From contig NZ_CP109017.1 in NCBI RefSeq assembly GCF_036226765.1, positions 5,829,001 through 5,893,000 on the forward strand: a stretch of DNA of 64,000 nucleotides, given 5' to 3'. The stretch comes from Streptomyces sp. NBC_00670 (GTDB taxonomy: Bacteria; Actinomycetota; Actinomycetes; Streptomycetales; Streptomycetaceae). Numbering within the stretch: position 1 is the first letter of the stretch; every line of letters starts with the position of its first letter. The translations under genes and the position numbers were made by a program. Below are positions 44,244 to 51,799 of the stretch, in pieces. Below the pieces are notes generated by a model that saw nothing but the letters and a program-made list of their open reading frames with translations, searched no databases and was not told the DNA's origin.

Positions 44244-44302
44244 GCGCGTGCCGTCGACGTCGCCCCGCGCGTGCCGTCGACGTCGCCCCGCGCGTGCCGT
44301 CG
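44244..44302. repeat. 23-bp tandem repeat, 2.6 copies
   Basis: Two exact 23-bp copies (44244-44266 and 44267-44289), beginning GCGCGTGCCGTCGACG, are followed by 13 bases of a third (44290-44302). Further GTGCCGTCG fragments are scattered to 44370. The repeat lies between the orphan binding-protein gene and the DUF4232 gene. Confidence 0.85.
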
Positions 44303-44365
44303 GGCGTCGTCCAGCGCCGGCGTCGCCGGTCGTGCCGCACGTGCCGTCGTGCGTCGGGTGTGCCG

Positions 44366-45130
44366 TCAGTCGCCCGTGCCGGCGCGCAGTGCCGTGAGCT
44401 TCACCGACGAGGAGTTGCCGGACACCGGAACCTCACCCCCGGTCCACTTCACCGACAGGTGGTCCCGCTCGTCGGGCGGCGTGACCAGCAGCGACGCGGG
44501 CGTCGCGGTCCGGGCCTCGCTGATCTCCGGGTTGGAGAACGACAGCCCCGCCCACGCGCTGTGCCCCGGCGTCAGCTTGATCGTCTTCGCCGTGTCGCCG
44601 GTGCGCACGGGGTCCGGTCCCAGCTGCTTGCCCGAGGCGTCCACGAAGGCGGCGCCCGGGTAGCCGCGCAGGGTGCAGGTGCGGTGCGAGGTGTTGGTCA
44701 GCACGACGGCGAAGTTCTCCTGCCCGGCACCGGGGTGGTTGGGGCCGAGGGAGGCGTCCAGCTCCGAGGTGTGGCAGCGGGTGCTCTTCGCGGCCGACGA
44801 GTCGCCGTCCGAGGTGCCCTTGGTCCCGCCCGTTTTCCCGGGGTCCGCGGAGGCGGACGCGGAGCCCGCCGAGTCGTTCCCGCCGCCCGGGCTCGCCGTG
44901 GTGCCCTCGCCGTCCGGCGCCGTACTGCCGTCCCCGGAGGCCGGTCCCGCCGTGCCGGACAGGGTCTGCGGGCTGCTCGCGGAACCGTCGTCCGTACCGC
45001 AGGCGGCGACCAGGCCGAGCGCCCCGGCCATCGCGACGAGGGCCGCGGCCCGGCGGACGGCGGCGGACCGCCGGGTGGGGGAGGAGGAACCGTCGGGGGA
45101 AGCGGAGGAGGTGGGGGGAAGGATGGCCAT
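44366..45130 (-). CDS. DUF4232 domain lipoprotein
   Basis: 254 residues. Signal with lipobox VAAC (Cys 44), a long Ser/Gly/Asp-rich linker (~48-110), then a DUF4232 domain (~115-254) with CHTSELDASLG, VVLTNTSHRTCTLRGYPG (two conserved Cys likely forming a disulfide) and SWAG-like LTPGHSAWAGLSF. The family is abundant on the streptomycete surface and of unknown function. The ATG at 45130 is preferred because it gives a compact signal peptide with AGGAG 10 nt upstream. Confidence 0.8.
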   Translation of the reverse strand: MAILPPTSSASPDGSSSPTRRSAAVRRAAALVAMAGALGLVAACGTDDGSASSPQTLSGTAGPASGDGSTAPDGEGTTASPGGGNDSAGSASASADPGKTGGTKGTSDGDSSAAKSTRCHTSELDASLGPNHPGAGQENFAVVLTNTSHRTCTLRGYPGAAFVDASGKQLGPDPVRTGDTAKTIKLTPGHSAWAGLSFSNPEISEARTATPASLLVTPPDERDHLSVKWTGGEVPVSGNSSSVKLTALRAGTGD

Positions 45131-45346
45131 GTCGACAACACTCCTGGGGTCGCATCGCGCGTGCTCGGCGAGCCCGCGGACGGCGGCAGGCTGCCCCGTC
45201 ACAGAGATCCGATGCGGGGTCGGGCGGGAAAGTTCGGCAAGCGTGAGGTTTTTTGGCGGGGCGCTTTCGGGGCCGTCCGGGCGGGGCCCGGTTCGGATCG
45301 GTCGTGGTCGGGTCGTGGCTGTGGTCGCGGTACGTGTTCCCGGTGC

Positions 45347-45390
45347 GTGCGGTCGTACGACAGGCCGCACGGTCCGTCGTACGACCGCAC
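45347..45390 (-). terminator. 15-bp inverted repeat downstream of the kinase gene
   Basis: GTGCGGTCGTACGAC (45347-45361) and its exact complement (45376-45390) flank a 14-nt loop; a third, imperfect TTGTACGACCG follows at 45393. It starts 35 bp beyond the minus-strand kinase stop, so it suits a terminator; the internal GTCGTACGAC is itself palindromic, so an operator role is possible. Confidence 0.55.
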
Positions 45391-45398
45391 GGTTGTAC

Positions 45399-45438
45399 GA
45401 CCGCCTCGGGAGGTGACCGACCGCCTCAGGAGGTGACC
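45399..45438. repeat. 20-bp tandem duplication spanning the kinase stop codon
   Basis: GACCGCCTCGGGAGGTGACC (45399-45418) and GACCGCCTCAGGAGGTGACC (45419-45438) differ at one base. The second contains the stop codon of the kinase gene (45426-45428) and its last codons; in the first copy the stop triplet has changed. Confidence 0.8.
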
Positions 45439-46901
45439 CGTACGGAGTCCAGCACCCGGTCGGCCGCGTCGGCGCCGTCGGACTCCCGGATCTGCACGTA
45501 CAGCTGCGGCTGCGCGGTGCCGTCGGCCGGGGTGAGGGCGGCCTCGGTGAGCGAGCCGTCGTCGCCGGGGCAGCCGCTCCAGGTGCGGACCTCGCCGTGC
45601 CAGTCGTCGCCGGACCAGGCGTGGTCGCCGTCGTAGTGGCAGCCGGAGTGCTTGAGGGCCTCGACCTCGGCGGTGACGTCGCCGTGCTCGCTCAGACCGA
45701 GGAAGACGCCGTTGACGGGGGAGCCCAGGTCCTGCCACCGGGAGAGGCCGTCGGCGACGGCCAGCCCGGGTTCCTTCCCGGCCCGCAGCCCCAGCACCGC
45801 CGGGTCCCAGCCGGAGGCGCGCACCTGGCCGCCCCACCCCGCGGGCACCTCGACGTGCAGCCGTCCGGAGGCGTCGGCGACGCGTACGCCGTCGTCCTTC
45901 GCGGGCGGCGACCGGTGCAGCAGCACGGCGGCGACGCTCCCGCCGACGACCACGGCGACGGCGGCGAGGACGGCGGGGAGGAGCAGCTTCCGGGGGCGGC
46001 GGGCGGCGGTGGTTACGGAGGGGGGTGCGGCCACGGACGTGGCCTCGGGTGTGGGCGCGGGGGGTGTTCCGGGGGCGGGCTCGGGGGCGGGCACGGCGCT
46101 CGCCGCTTCCGCCAGCCGGTCCAGTTCCTCCGCGAAGGCCAGCGCCGTGGGCCAGCGGTCCTCGCGGTCGGGGGAGAGGGCGCGCAGCAGGGCGTCGCAC
46201 ACCCCGGGGGCCAGGCCGGGGCACAGCCGGTCGGGGCGGACCACCCTGCCGGGCGGCCCGGGCACCGTACCGGTGACGAGGTGGTAGCCGAGGGCGCCCA
46301 GACCGTAGACGTCGGCGCGGGCGTCGATGCCGGCGCCGGGCTCGGCCTGCTCGGGCGGCCGGTACCCCTCCGACCCCGCGGCCATCGTCAGCCCGGACGC
46401 CTGCGCCAGGCTCTTGGCCAGGCCCAGATCGGCGAGGAGCAGCCGCTCGCTGCCGTCGGGGGAGGAGTGCAGCAGCACGTTGGACGGCTTGATGTCCCGG
46501 TGCACGATCCCGGCCGTGTGCAGCGCCTGGGCGCCGCGCGCCGCGAGCGCGGTGAGGCGCAGCGCCTCGGGTACGGGCACGGGGGCGCCCGCGCCCAGCG
46601 CGGGATGGTCCGCGAGGGTGCCGCCGTCGGCGTACTCCATGACGAAGTACGGCCTGCCGTCGGGGAGTTCGCCGATGTCGTAGACCTGGGCGACCCGGCT
46701 GGAGCCGGCCCGGCGCAGCAGCCGCGCCTCCTCCAGGAACCGTTCCCGGACGTCGAGCCGGCCGGCCCAGTTCTCGGCCAGTACCTTCACCGCGACGGGG
46801 GCTTCGAGCACGTCGTCCCGGGCGAGCCAGACCACCGCGAAGGCACCACTGCCGAGCCGTCGTTCGAGGCGGTACCGGCCGATCCGCTCCAACGAGTGCA
46901 T
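45426..46901 (-). CDS. Membrane Ser/Thr protein kinase (PASTA-less, extracellular sensor domain)
   Basis: 491 residues. The kinase domain (~5-265) shows LGSGAFAVVW, AVKVLAENW (Lys), HRDIKPSNVLL (catalytic loop), DLGLAK in place of DFG, and GSEGYRPPEQ activation segment. After a Pro-rich linker comes one membrane segment (KLLLPAVLAAVAVVVGG, ~318-340) and a ~150-residue extracellular domain with two Cys (SGCHYDGD, SGCPGDD). The start is the ATG at 46901; no ribosome binding site is visible. It is divergent from an ECF sigma gene with only 45 bp between starts, suggesting a regulatory pair. Confidence 0.87.
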   Translation of the reverse strand: MHSLERIGRYRLERRLGSGAFAVVWLARDDVLEAPVAVKVLAENWAGRLDVRERFLEEARLLRRAGSSRVAQVYDIGELPDGRPYFVMEYADGGTLADHPALGAGAPVPVPEALRLTALAARGAQALHTAGIVHRDIKPSNVLLHSSPDGSERLLLADLGLAKSLAQASGLTMAAGSEGYRPPEQAEPGAGIDARADVYGLGALGYHLVTGTVPGPPGRVVRPDRLCPGLAPGVCDALLRALSPDREDRWPTALAFAEELDRLAEAASAVPAPEPAPGTPPAPTPEATSVAAPPSVTTAARRPRKLLLPAVLAAVAVVVGGSVAAVLLHRSPPAKDDGVRVADASGRLHVEVPAGWGGQVRASGWDPAVLGLRAGKEPGLAVADGLSRWQDLGSPVNGVFLGLSEHGDVTAEVEALKHSGCHYDGDHAWSGDDWHGEVRTWSGCPGDDGSLTEAALTPADGTAQPQLYVQIRESDGADAADRVLDSVRVTS

Positions 46902-46946
46902 ACGACTATCATGCCTGGCGCCGATCGACGTCTGAGGAGGCACCCG

Positions 46947-47501
46947 GTGCAGGACACCGCACGGACCGAGGAACTCGCCCGGCGGGCGGCCGGGGGTGAC
47001 GGGGCGGCGCTGGAGGAGCTGCTCGCGGCGGTCCGGCCGGAGGTCGTACGGCGGTGCGGGCGTTTCCTGCCGTGCCGGGAGGACGCGGAGGAGGCGGCGC
47101 AGGACGTGCTGCTGCAGATCGCGCGGCGGATCTCGACGTTCGAGGGGCGCAGCCGGTTCGGGACGTGGCTGTACACGGTGGTGGCGAACTGCGCACGGCA
47201 GAAGTACCGGGAGCTGAAGCGGCGGGCGGCGGAGGGGGCGGCTCCGCCGGTGGAGACGGTGCAGGTGGCCGACCCGCGGACGACGAGCGTCATCGCGGGC
47301 TCGCGGATCGACCTCCTCGAGGCGCTGGAGCGGCTGGAACGGGAGGCTCCGCTGCTGGTGGAGCCACTGGTGTACCGGGATCTGTGCCAGCTGGAGTACG
47401 CGGAGGCGGCGGAGCGGGTGGGTGTGCCACTGGGCACGTTCAAGTCACGGCTCCATGAAGCACGGCGCCGCGTGCGGCCGTGGCTGATGGGCGCGTCATA
47501 G
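46947..47501 (+). CDS. ECF-type RNA polymerase sigma factor
   Basis: 184 residues. Region 2 covers ~15-85 (CREDAEEAAQDVLLQIARRI, FGTWLYTVVANCARQKYREL) and region 4 ~125-180 (LERLEREAPLLVEPLVYRDLCQLEYAEAAERVGVPLGTFKSRL-type helix-turn-helix). The GTG at 46947 follows GAGGAGG by 6 nt. No anti-sigma gene is adjacent; the divergent neighbour is a transmembrane Ser/Thr kinase. Such genomic pairing is known for ECF groups controlled by kinase phosphorylation. The DAEEAAQD acidic motif in region 2.2 is retained, unlike Vibrio EcfP. Confidence 0.88.
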   Translation: MQDTARTEELARRAAGGDGAALEELLAAVRPEVVRRCGRFLPCREDAEEAAQDVLLQIARRISTFEGRSRFGTWLYTVVANCARQKYRELKRRAAEGAAPPVETVQVADPRTTSVIAGSRIDLLEALERLEREAPLLVEPLVYRDLCQLEYAEAAERVGVPLGTFKSRLHEARRRVRPWLMGAS

Positions 47502-47539
47502 CTCGGGGGCACGGCTTGTCGGGCGGCTGCGGGTGCGCC

Positions 47540-47730
47540 GTGGCTGGTCGCGCCCGCGCGGCGGAGCCGCACATCGACACAGTCCCGCGCCCCTGAAAAG
47601 CAGGGGGCGCCCCACTGCTCTTTAGGGGCGCGGGGAACTGCGCGAGAAGTCCCACCCACCCGCGCGTTCGGGGTCCAAGGGGCAGCGCCCCTCGAAGGGA
47701 CGGGAAGGGTAGGGGCGGCGGGGGCGAAGA
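47540..47730. repeat. Composite intergenic repeat, full copy
   Basis: Order: GGTCGCGCCCGCGCGGCGGA and GCCGCACATCGACACAG; a long imperfect hairpin with arms starting CCCGCGCCCCT (47584-47634); GGAACTGCGCGA; a small AGGGGCAGCGCCCCT hairpin; then GGGACGGGAAGGGTAGGGGC and GGCGGGGGCGAA. The first two parts recur almost identically at 62009-62110. It sits between the convergent ECF sigma and MarR genes, touching the MarR 3' end. Confidence 0.75.
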
Positions 47731-47733
47731 ACC

Positions 47734-48180
47734 CTACGGGGCGTGTACCACCGGTGGGGAGCCCCATGAGGTCGTGAGCGCCGCGCGGAGCGCCGCCGCG
47801 GAAGCCACACCCACCCGCTCCGCCAGCACCCCCTCGATCACCCCCAACGTCGCCTGCGCCCGCCCATGCACCCGCTCCCCCTCCCCCGTCATCACGATCA
47901 ACCGACTCCGCCCCGACGCCGGATCCGGCCGCTGCTCCAGCAACCCCATCCCCACCAGTCCATGCACCGCCTGGTGCGCCGTCTGCCGCGTCACCCCCAT
48001 CCGCCGCGCCAGCTCCGCCACCGTCGTCCCCCCGGCGTCGAGGTTGGCGAACACCATCCCCTGCGCGCTGGTCACCGGCTGCTCCCCGGCCGCCCGCATG
48101 CTCGCGAACAGCGCCTCCTCGAACCAGCGCTTCGCACCGGTCAACAGCACGGGCATGTTGGGGGACGGGGCTTCGCTCAT
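47734..48180 (-). CDS. MarR-family transcriptional regulator
   Basis: 148 residues with a winged helix-turn-helix (TTVAELARRMGVTRQTAHQAVHGLVGMGLLEQRPDPASGRSRL-type region, ~55-105), including the wing DPASGRSR. The start is the ATG at 48180. It is divergent from a cupin gene, and the 90-bp gap holds a palindrome overlapping the cupin -10 box. This is the standard layout of a MarR repressor controlling its neighbour in response to a phenolic or other small ligand. Confidence 0.87.
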   Translation of the reverse strand: MSEAPSPNMPVLLTGAKRWFEEALFASMRAAGEQPVTSAQGMVFANLDAGGTTVAELARRMGVTRQTAHQAVHGLVGMGLLEQRPDPASGRSRLIVMTGEGERVHGRAQATLGVIEGVLAERVGVASAAALRAALTTSWGSPPVVHAP

Positions 48181-48234
48181 GGCCCCCGAGCATACGGTGC
48201 CGGTACACATCCTCCTCTGCCCCCGATCGCCCCC

Positions 48235-48265
48235 TTGCGACCTCACGAATGTCAGGTAGCCTGAC
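48235..48265 (+). promoter_or_regulatory. Cupin-gene promoter with overlapping palindromic operator
   Basis: TTGCGA (48235-48240), 16 bp, TAGCCT (48257-48262), and the ATG at 48271 only 8 nt further with no ribosome binding site: a leaderless promoter. GTCAGGTAGCCTGAC (48251-48265, 6-bp arms, 3-bp centre) overlaps the -10 box, the natural place for repression by the divergent MarR protein. Confidence 0.65.
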
Positions 48266-48270
48266 GTTTT

Positions 48271-48843
48271 ATGACCATCGAGTTCGCCCGCACCCACCAC
48301 CGCCCCGGCTCCCTCATCCCCACCGACCCGGGCAAGCCGTACTTCATCGAGAAGGGCGCCGGCGACCGCGCCCACCTCTTCGGCGACCTGTTCACCGTCT
48401 ACGCCGGCGGCCCGCAGACCGAGAACACCTTCAACTTCTTCACCTGTGAGGGCCCCAAGGGCGACATCATCCCGGCGCACTCCCACCCCGACACCTACGA
48501 GGTCTTCTTCCTCACCCAGGGCGCCGTCCGCCTCTTCGTCGAGGACACCGAGGGGGAGCAGTACGAGAAGCTGCTGACCGCCGGCGACTTCGGCTTCGTC
48601 CCCAAGAACTGCCCGCACGCCTACCGGATCGAGCGCCACCACAGCCAGATCGTCGGCGTGGCCGCGGGCCCCGGCGGCACCTTCGAGCGGTTCTTCGAGA
48701 CCCTCGGCACCCCCACCGACGAGCCCGGCCTGCCGCAGCGGCCGTTCATCCCCGAGCGGGAGAAGTTCGCCACCGTGCCGCAGACGTACGACGTCACGTT
48801 CCTCCCCGACCACAAGTGGCGCACAGGCACCCCGGACGCCTGA
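48271..48843 (+). CDS. Cupin protein, quercetin 2,3-dioxygenase type
   Basis: 190-residue cupin. The metal site is visible as HSHPDTYEVFFLTQG (two His and Glu of cupin motif 1) and NCPHAYRIE (His of motif 2). The family includes flavonol dioxygenases such as Streptomyces QueD, which open quercetin to a depside. The ATG at 48271 has no ribosome binding site and is probably translated as a leaderless mRNA. The lipase-like gene follows 41 bp on; a depside esterase would be a sensible partner, but this is inference. Confidence 0.82.
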   Translation: MTIEFARTHHRPGSLIPTDPGKPYFIEKGAGDRAHLFGDLFTVYAGGPQTENTFNFFTCEGPKGDIIPAHSHPDTYEVFFLTQGAVRLFVEDTEGEQYEKLLTAGDFGFVPKNCPHAYRIERHHSQIVGVAAGPGGTFERFFETLGTPTDEPGLPQRPFIPEREKFATVPQTYDVTFLPDHKWRTGTPDA

Positions 48844-48884
48844 CCAGCACCTCTCGCACTCCCTTCCCCGCTCAGGAGCTTCCC

Positions 48885-49772
48885 GTGCCCCCGTCCCCCG
48901 CACTCCGCCCCCACCTCGCGCCGCCCGACCCGGCCACCCTCCCCCTGCCGCCCGCCGCCGAGCCGGAGGACGGCGTACGGCTGCTGCGCGCCGTCCCGTA
49001 CGCCGTGCGCAGCGGGAGCCGGCCCCTCGCGCTCGACCTGTGGTTCCCGGCCGGGCCGCAGGCCGCGCCGCTCCCGGTGATCGTGTTCCTGCACGGCGGC
49101 GGCTGGCGCACCGGGCTGCGCGACCGGCTCGGCCCCCGGTTCCGGGACTGGCGGCCGGGCCCGTTCGCCCGGCTGGTCCGCGCCGGGTTCGCGGTCGCCT
49201 GCCCCGACTACCGGCTCAGCGGCGAGGCCACCCACCCCGCCCAGCTCGACGACGTCACCGCCGCGCTCGGCTGGCTGCGCGCCCGCGCCGGTGAACTCGG
49301 CCTGGACGAGCGGCGGGTCGTGACGTGGGGGGAGTCGGCGGGCGGTCACCTCGCCGCGCTGCTGGCCTTGACCGCACGGCCCGCCGTGGCCGGCTGCGTC
49401 GTCTGGTACGGCCCGGCCGACCTCGCCACCACGCCCGCCGACCCCACCGACCCGGGTACGCCGGAAGGCCTGCTCCTCGGCGCCGCCCCCGCCGACGTAC
49501 CCGAGCGGGCCCGCGCCGCCAGCCCCGTCGCCCATGTCACGGCCGACGCGCCCCCGTTCCTGATCCTGCACGGCACCGAGGACAGCGCCGTCCCCTTCGC
49601 GCAGGGCGAGGCCCTCGCCGCCGCACTGCACGCGGCCGGGGCCGAGGCCGACTTCCGGCCCGTACCCGGCGCCGACCACGTGTGGGTCGGACTGGCCGAG
49701 GAAGAAGTGGAGGAGGTGTTCGCGGCCTCCCTCGACTTCGCCCGCCGCCACACGGCTGAAATCCCCGCCTGA
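48885..49772 (+). CDS. Alpha/beta hydrolase (BD-FAE/lipase-like)
   Basis: 295 residues, no signal peptide. The oxyanion motif HGGGW, nucleophile elbow TWGESAGGHLAAL (Ser), acid in LHGTEDSAVPF and His in GADHVW complete the triad of hormone-sensitive-lipase/BD-FAE type esterases. The GTG at 48885 follows AGGAG by 6 nt. It is co-directional with and close to the cupin gene, so probably co-regulated by the MarR protein; it could hydrolyse the ester product of a flavonol dioxygenase. Confidence 0.83.
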   Translation: MPPSPALRPHLAPPDPATLPLPPAAEPEDGVRLLRAVPYAVRSGSRPLALDLWFPAGPQAAPLPVIVFLHGGGWRTGLRDRLGPRFRDWRPGPFARLVRAGFAVACPDYRLSGEATHPAQLDDVTAALGWLRARAGELGLDERRVVTWGESAGGHLAALLALTARPAVAGCVVWYGPADLATTPADPTDPGTPEGLLLGAAPADVPERARAASPVAHVTADAPPFLILHGTEDSAVPFAQGEALAAALHAAGAEADFRPVPGADHVWVGLAEEEVEEVFAASLDFARRHTAEIPA

Positions 49773-49775
49773 CGA

Positions 49776-49796
49776 GGGCGGCCCGCCCGGCCGCCC
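49776..49796 (+). terminator. Short hairpin after the hydrolase gene
   Basis: GGGCGGC and GCCGCCC (7-bp stem, 7-nt loop) lie 3 bp after the stop. It is weak but well placed. Confidence 0.4.
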
Positions 49797-49850
49797 GCCA
49801 TATCGCCGCAACAGGAGCCGTCTACACTCTCCCCCTACGGCCTGCTCGCC

Positions 49851-49874
49851 AGTGACCAGAAGAGTGACCAGAAC
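49851..49874. repeat. 12-bp tandem direct repeat upstream of the betaine transporter
   Basis: AGTGACCAGAAG (49851-49862) and AGTGACCAGAAC (49863-49874) sit about 25 bp downstream of a TACACT -10-like box (49823-49828) and 40 bp before the ATPase start. A direct-repeat operator is possible. Confidence 0.5.
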
Positions 49875-49913
49875 AAGGCAGTTCCCGGCCACACCCGAAG
49901 GGTTTGCGGCGTC

Positions 49914-51038
49914 TTGATACGCATAGATTCAGTCACCAAGCGGTACCCGGACGGCACGGTGGCGGTCGACCGGCTGTCGCTCGAGATCCCGGACCGCTCC
50001 ATCACGGTTCTCGTCGGGCCGTCCGGCTGCGGGAAGACGACGACCCTGCGGATGATCAACCGGATGATCGAGCCCAGCGAGGGCACCATCCTGATCGACG
50101 GCGCCGACATCCAGAAGCAGCCGGTCAACACGCTGCGCCGGGGCATGGGTTACGTCATCCAGAACGCGGGCCTCTTCCAGCACCGCACGATCGTCGACAA
50201 CATCGCGACCGTCCCCCGGCTGCTGGGCTGGAGCAAGGACCGGGCGCGCGGCCGGGCCCGCGAGCTGATGGCGCGGGTCGGCCTGGACGCCTCGCTCGCG
50301 AGCCGTTACCCGTACCAGCTCTCCGGCGGTCAGCAACAGCGCGTCGGCGTCGCCCGCGCACTCGCCGCGGACCCGCCGGTGCTGCTGATGGACGAGCCGT
50401 TCTCCGCCGTCGACCCGATCGTGCGCAAGGGCCTCCAGGAGGAACTGCTGCGTATCCAGGAGGAGTTGGGCAAGACCATCGTCTTCGTCACGCACGACAT
50501 CGACGAGGCGATCCGGCTCGGCACGATGGTCGCCGTGATGCGCACCGGCGGCCATCTCGCCCAGTTCGCGCCGCCCGCCGAACTGCTCTCCGCGCCCGCC
50601 GACGCCTTCGTCGAGGACTTCCTCGGCGCCGACCGCGGTATCCGCCGGCTGTCCTTCTTCACCTCCGCCGGGCTGGAGCTGACCACCGCGCCCGTCGTCG
50701 CCGTCGACACCACCGCCGGGCAGCTCGCCGCGCGAGAGACCGCCCACTCCGCCCCGTACCTCCTCGTCACCGACCTGGACGGCAGGCCGCTCGGCTGGTG
50801 CGCCCCGGAGGACTTCCCCGGCGCCGAACCCGGCCAACTCCTCTCTTACGGCAGGCCGTTCGAGTCCGGCAAGGACTCGCTGCGGGCCGCCCTGGACTGC
50901 GCGGTGCTCTCGCCCACCGGCTGGGCGGTCGCCGTCGACGCCGAGGGCCGGGCCGTCGGCGTCGCCTCCCAGGAGACCATCGGCGAGGCCATCCGCGCCG
51001 CGCACGCCGAGCGCCGGAAGGCGGACGTCGCCGGATGA
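49914..51038 (+). CDS. Glycine betaine/choline-type ABC transporter ATP-binding protein
   Basis: 374-residue ATPase of the OpuCA/ProV class. Walker A GPSGCGKTTTLR, signature LSGGQQQR, Walker B LLMDEPFSAVD and switch His in VFVTHDIDEAI are complete. After ~240 a degenerate CBS-like regulatory region follows (APYLLVTDLDGRPLGWC, GWAVAVDAEGRAVGV). The start is a TTG at 49914 giving MIRIDSVTKRYPDG; GAAGGG lies ~12 nt upstream. It overlaps the first permease gene by four bases. It imports compatible solutes for osmoprotection, or choline. Confidence 0.88.
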   Translation: MIRIDSVTKRYPDGTVAVDRLSLEIPDRSITVLVGPSGCGKTTTLRMINRMIEPSEGTILIDGADIQKQPVNTLRRGMGYVIQNAGLFQHRTIVDNIATVPRLLGWSKDRARGRARELMARVGLDASLASRYPYQLSGGQQQRVGVARALAADPPVLLMDEPFSAVDPIVRKGLQEELLRIQEELGKTIVFVTHDIDEAIRLGTMVAVMRTGGHLAQFAPPAELLSAPADAFVEDFLGADRGIRRLSFFTSAGLELTTAPVVAVDTTAGQLAARETAHSAPYLLVTDLDGRPLGWCAPEDFPGAEPGQLLSYGRPFESGKDSLRAALDCAVLSPTGWAVAVDAEGRAVGVASQETIGEAIRAAHAERRKADVAG

Positions 51039-51799
51039 ACGGCTTCTTCGACATCCCCAGCGACCTCCAGCACAGCTGGCTCGGCCTGATCGGGCTGCAT
51101 CTGCGCGAGGCGCTGATCCCGGTCCTGGCGGGGCTCGTCCTGGCGCTGCCCATCGGGCAGTTGTGCGTGCGGGTGCGCTGGCTGTACCCGCCGGTGCTGT
51201 GGGTGACGACGGTGCTGTACGCCGTCCCGTCGCTGGCGTTCTTCGTCGTCCTCATCGACTACACCGGTCAGAGCGAGACCACGGTGATGATCCCGCTCGC
51301 CGTCTACAGTCTGGTGGTGCTCGTCCCCGCCATCGTCGACGGCGTCCGCTCGGTCCCCCAGGAGACCCTCGCCGCCGCCACCGCCATGGGCTTCGGGCCC
51401 GTACGCCGCTATCTCCAGGTGCAGTTGCCGATCGCCGTGCCCGCGCTGATCGCGGGGCTGCGGGTGGCCACCGTCTCCAGCATCTCCCTGGTCAGCGTCG
51501 GCACCCTCATCGGCAACCAGGGCGCGCTCGGCAACCTGCTCGCCGACGCGATGTTCTACCACCGGCCCGTGCTCGCGGTGAACTCCGTGGTCACCACCGC
51601 CGCCCTCGCCATCGTCATCGACGCCCTGCTGGTCCTCCTGCGCAAGGTGCTCACCCCCTGGGCGCCGCCCGCCTCCGGCCGCACCCGCCCCGCCCGCCGG
51701 CTCCTCGGCCGGCCCGCCAAGGAAGGGACGGCCCTGCGTCCCGAACCGGCCGCGCTCGCCGTGCAGGACACCGCACCCGTGAAGGACACCGCCCGATGA
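51035..51799 (+). CDS. Betaine-type ABC transporter permease 1
   Basis: 254-residue membrane protein of the OpuCB/ProW class with about five membrane segments. The EAA-like loop ETLAAATAMGFGPVRRYLQVQLP is clear. The ATG at 51035 overlaps the ATPase stop (ATGA). The C-terminal ~45 residues are polar and Pro/Arg-rich, probably cytoplasmic. It overlaps permease 2 in the same way, so three proteins are made from coupled frames. Confidence 0.87.
   Translation: MNGFFDIPSDLQHSWLGLIGLHLREALIPVLAGLVLALPIGQLCVRVRWLYPPVLWVTTVLYAVPSLAFFVVLIDYTGQSETTVMIPLAVYSLVVLVPAIVDGVRSVPQETLAAATAMGFGPVRRYLQVQLPIAVPALIAGLRVATVSSISLVSVGTLIGNQGALGNLLADAMFYHRPVLAVNSVVTTAALAIVIDALLVLLRKVLTPWAPPASGRTRPARRLLGRPAKEGTALRPEPAALAVQDTAPVKDTAR

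Noticed and set aside
44244-44302. Considered a CRISPR-like array.
   Set aside because: Units are directly adjacent with no spacers and no cas genes are present; it is a simple tandem repeat.
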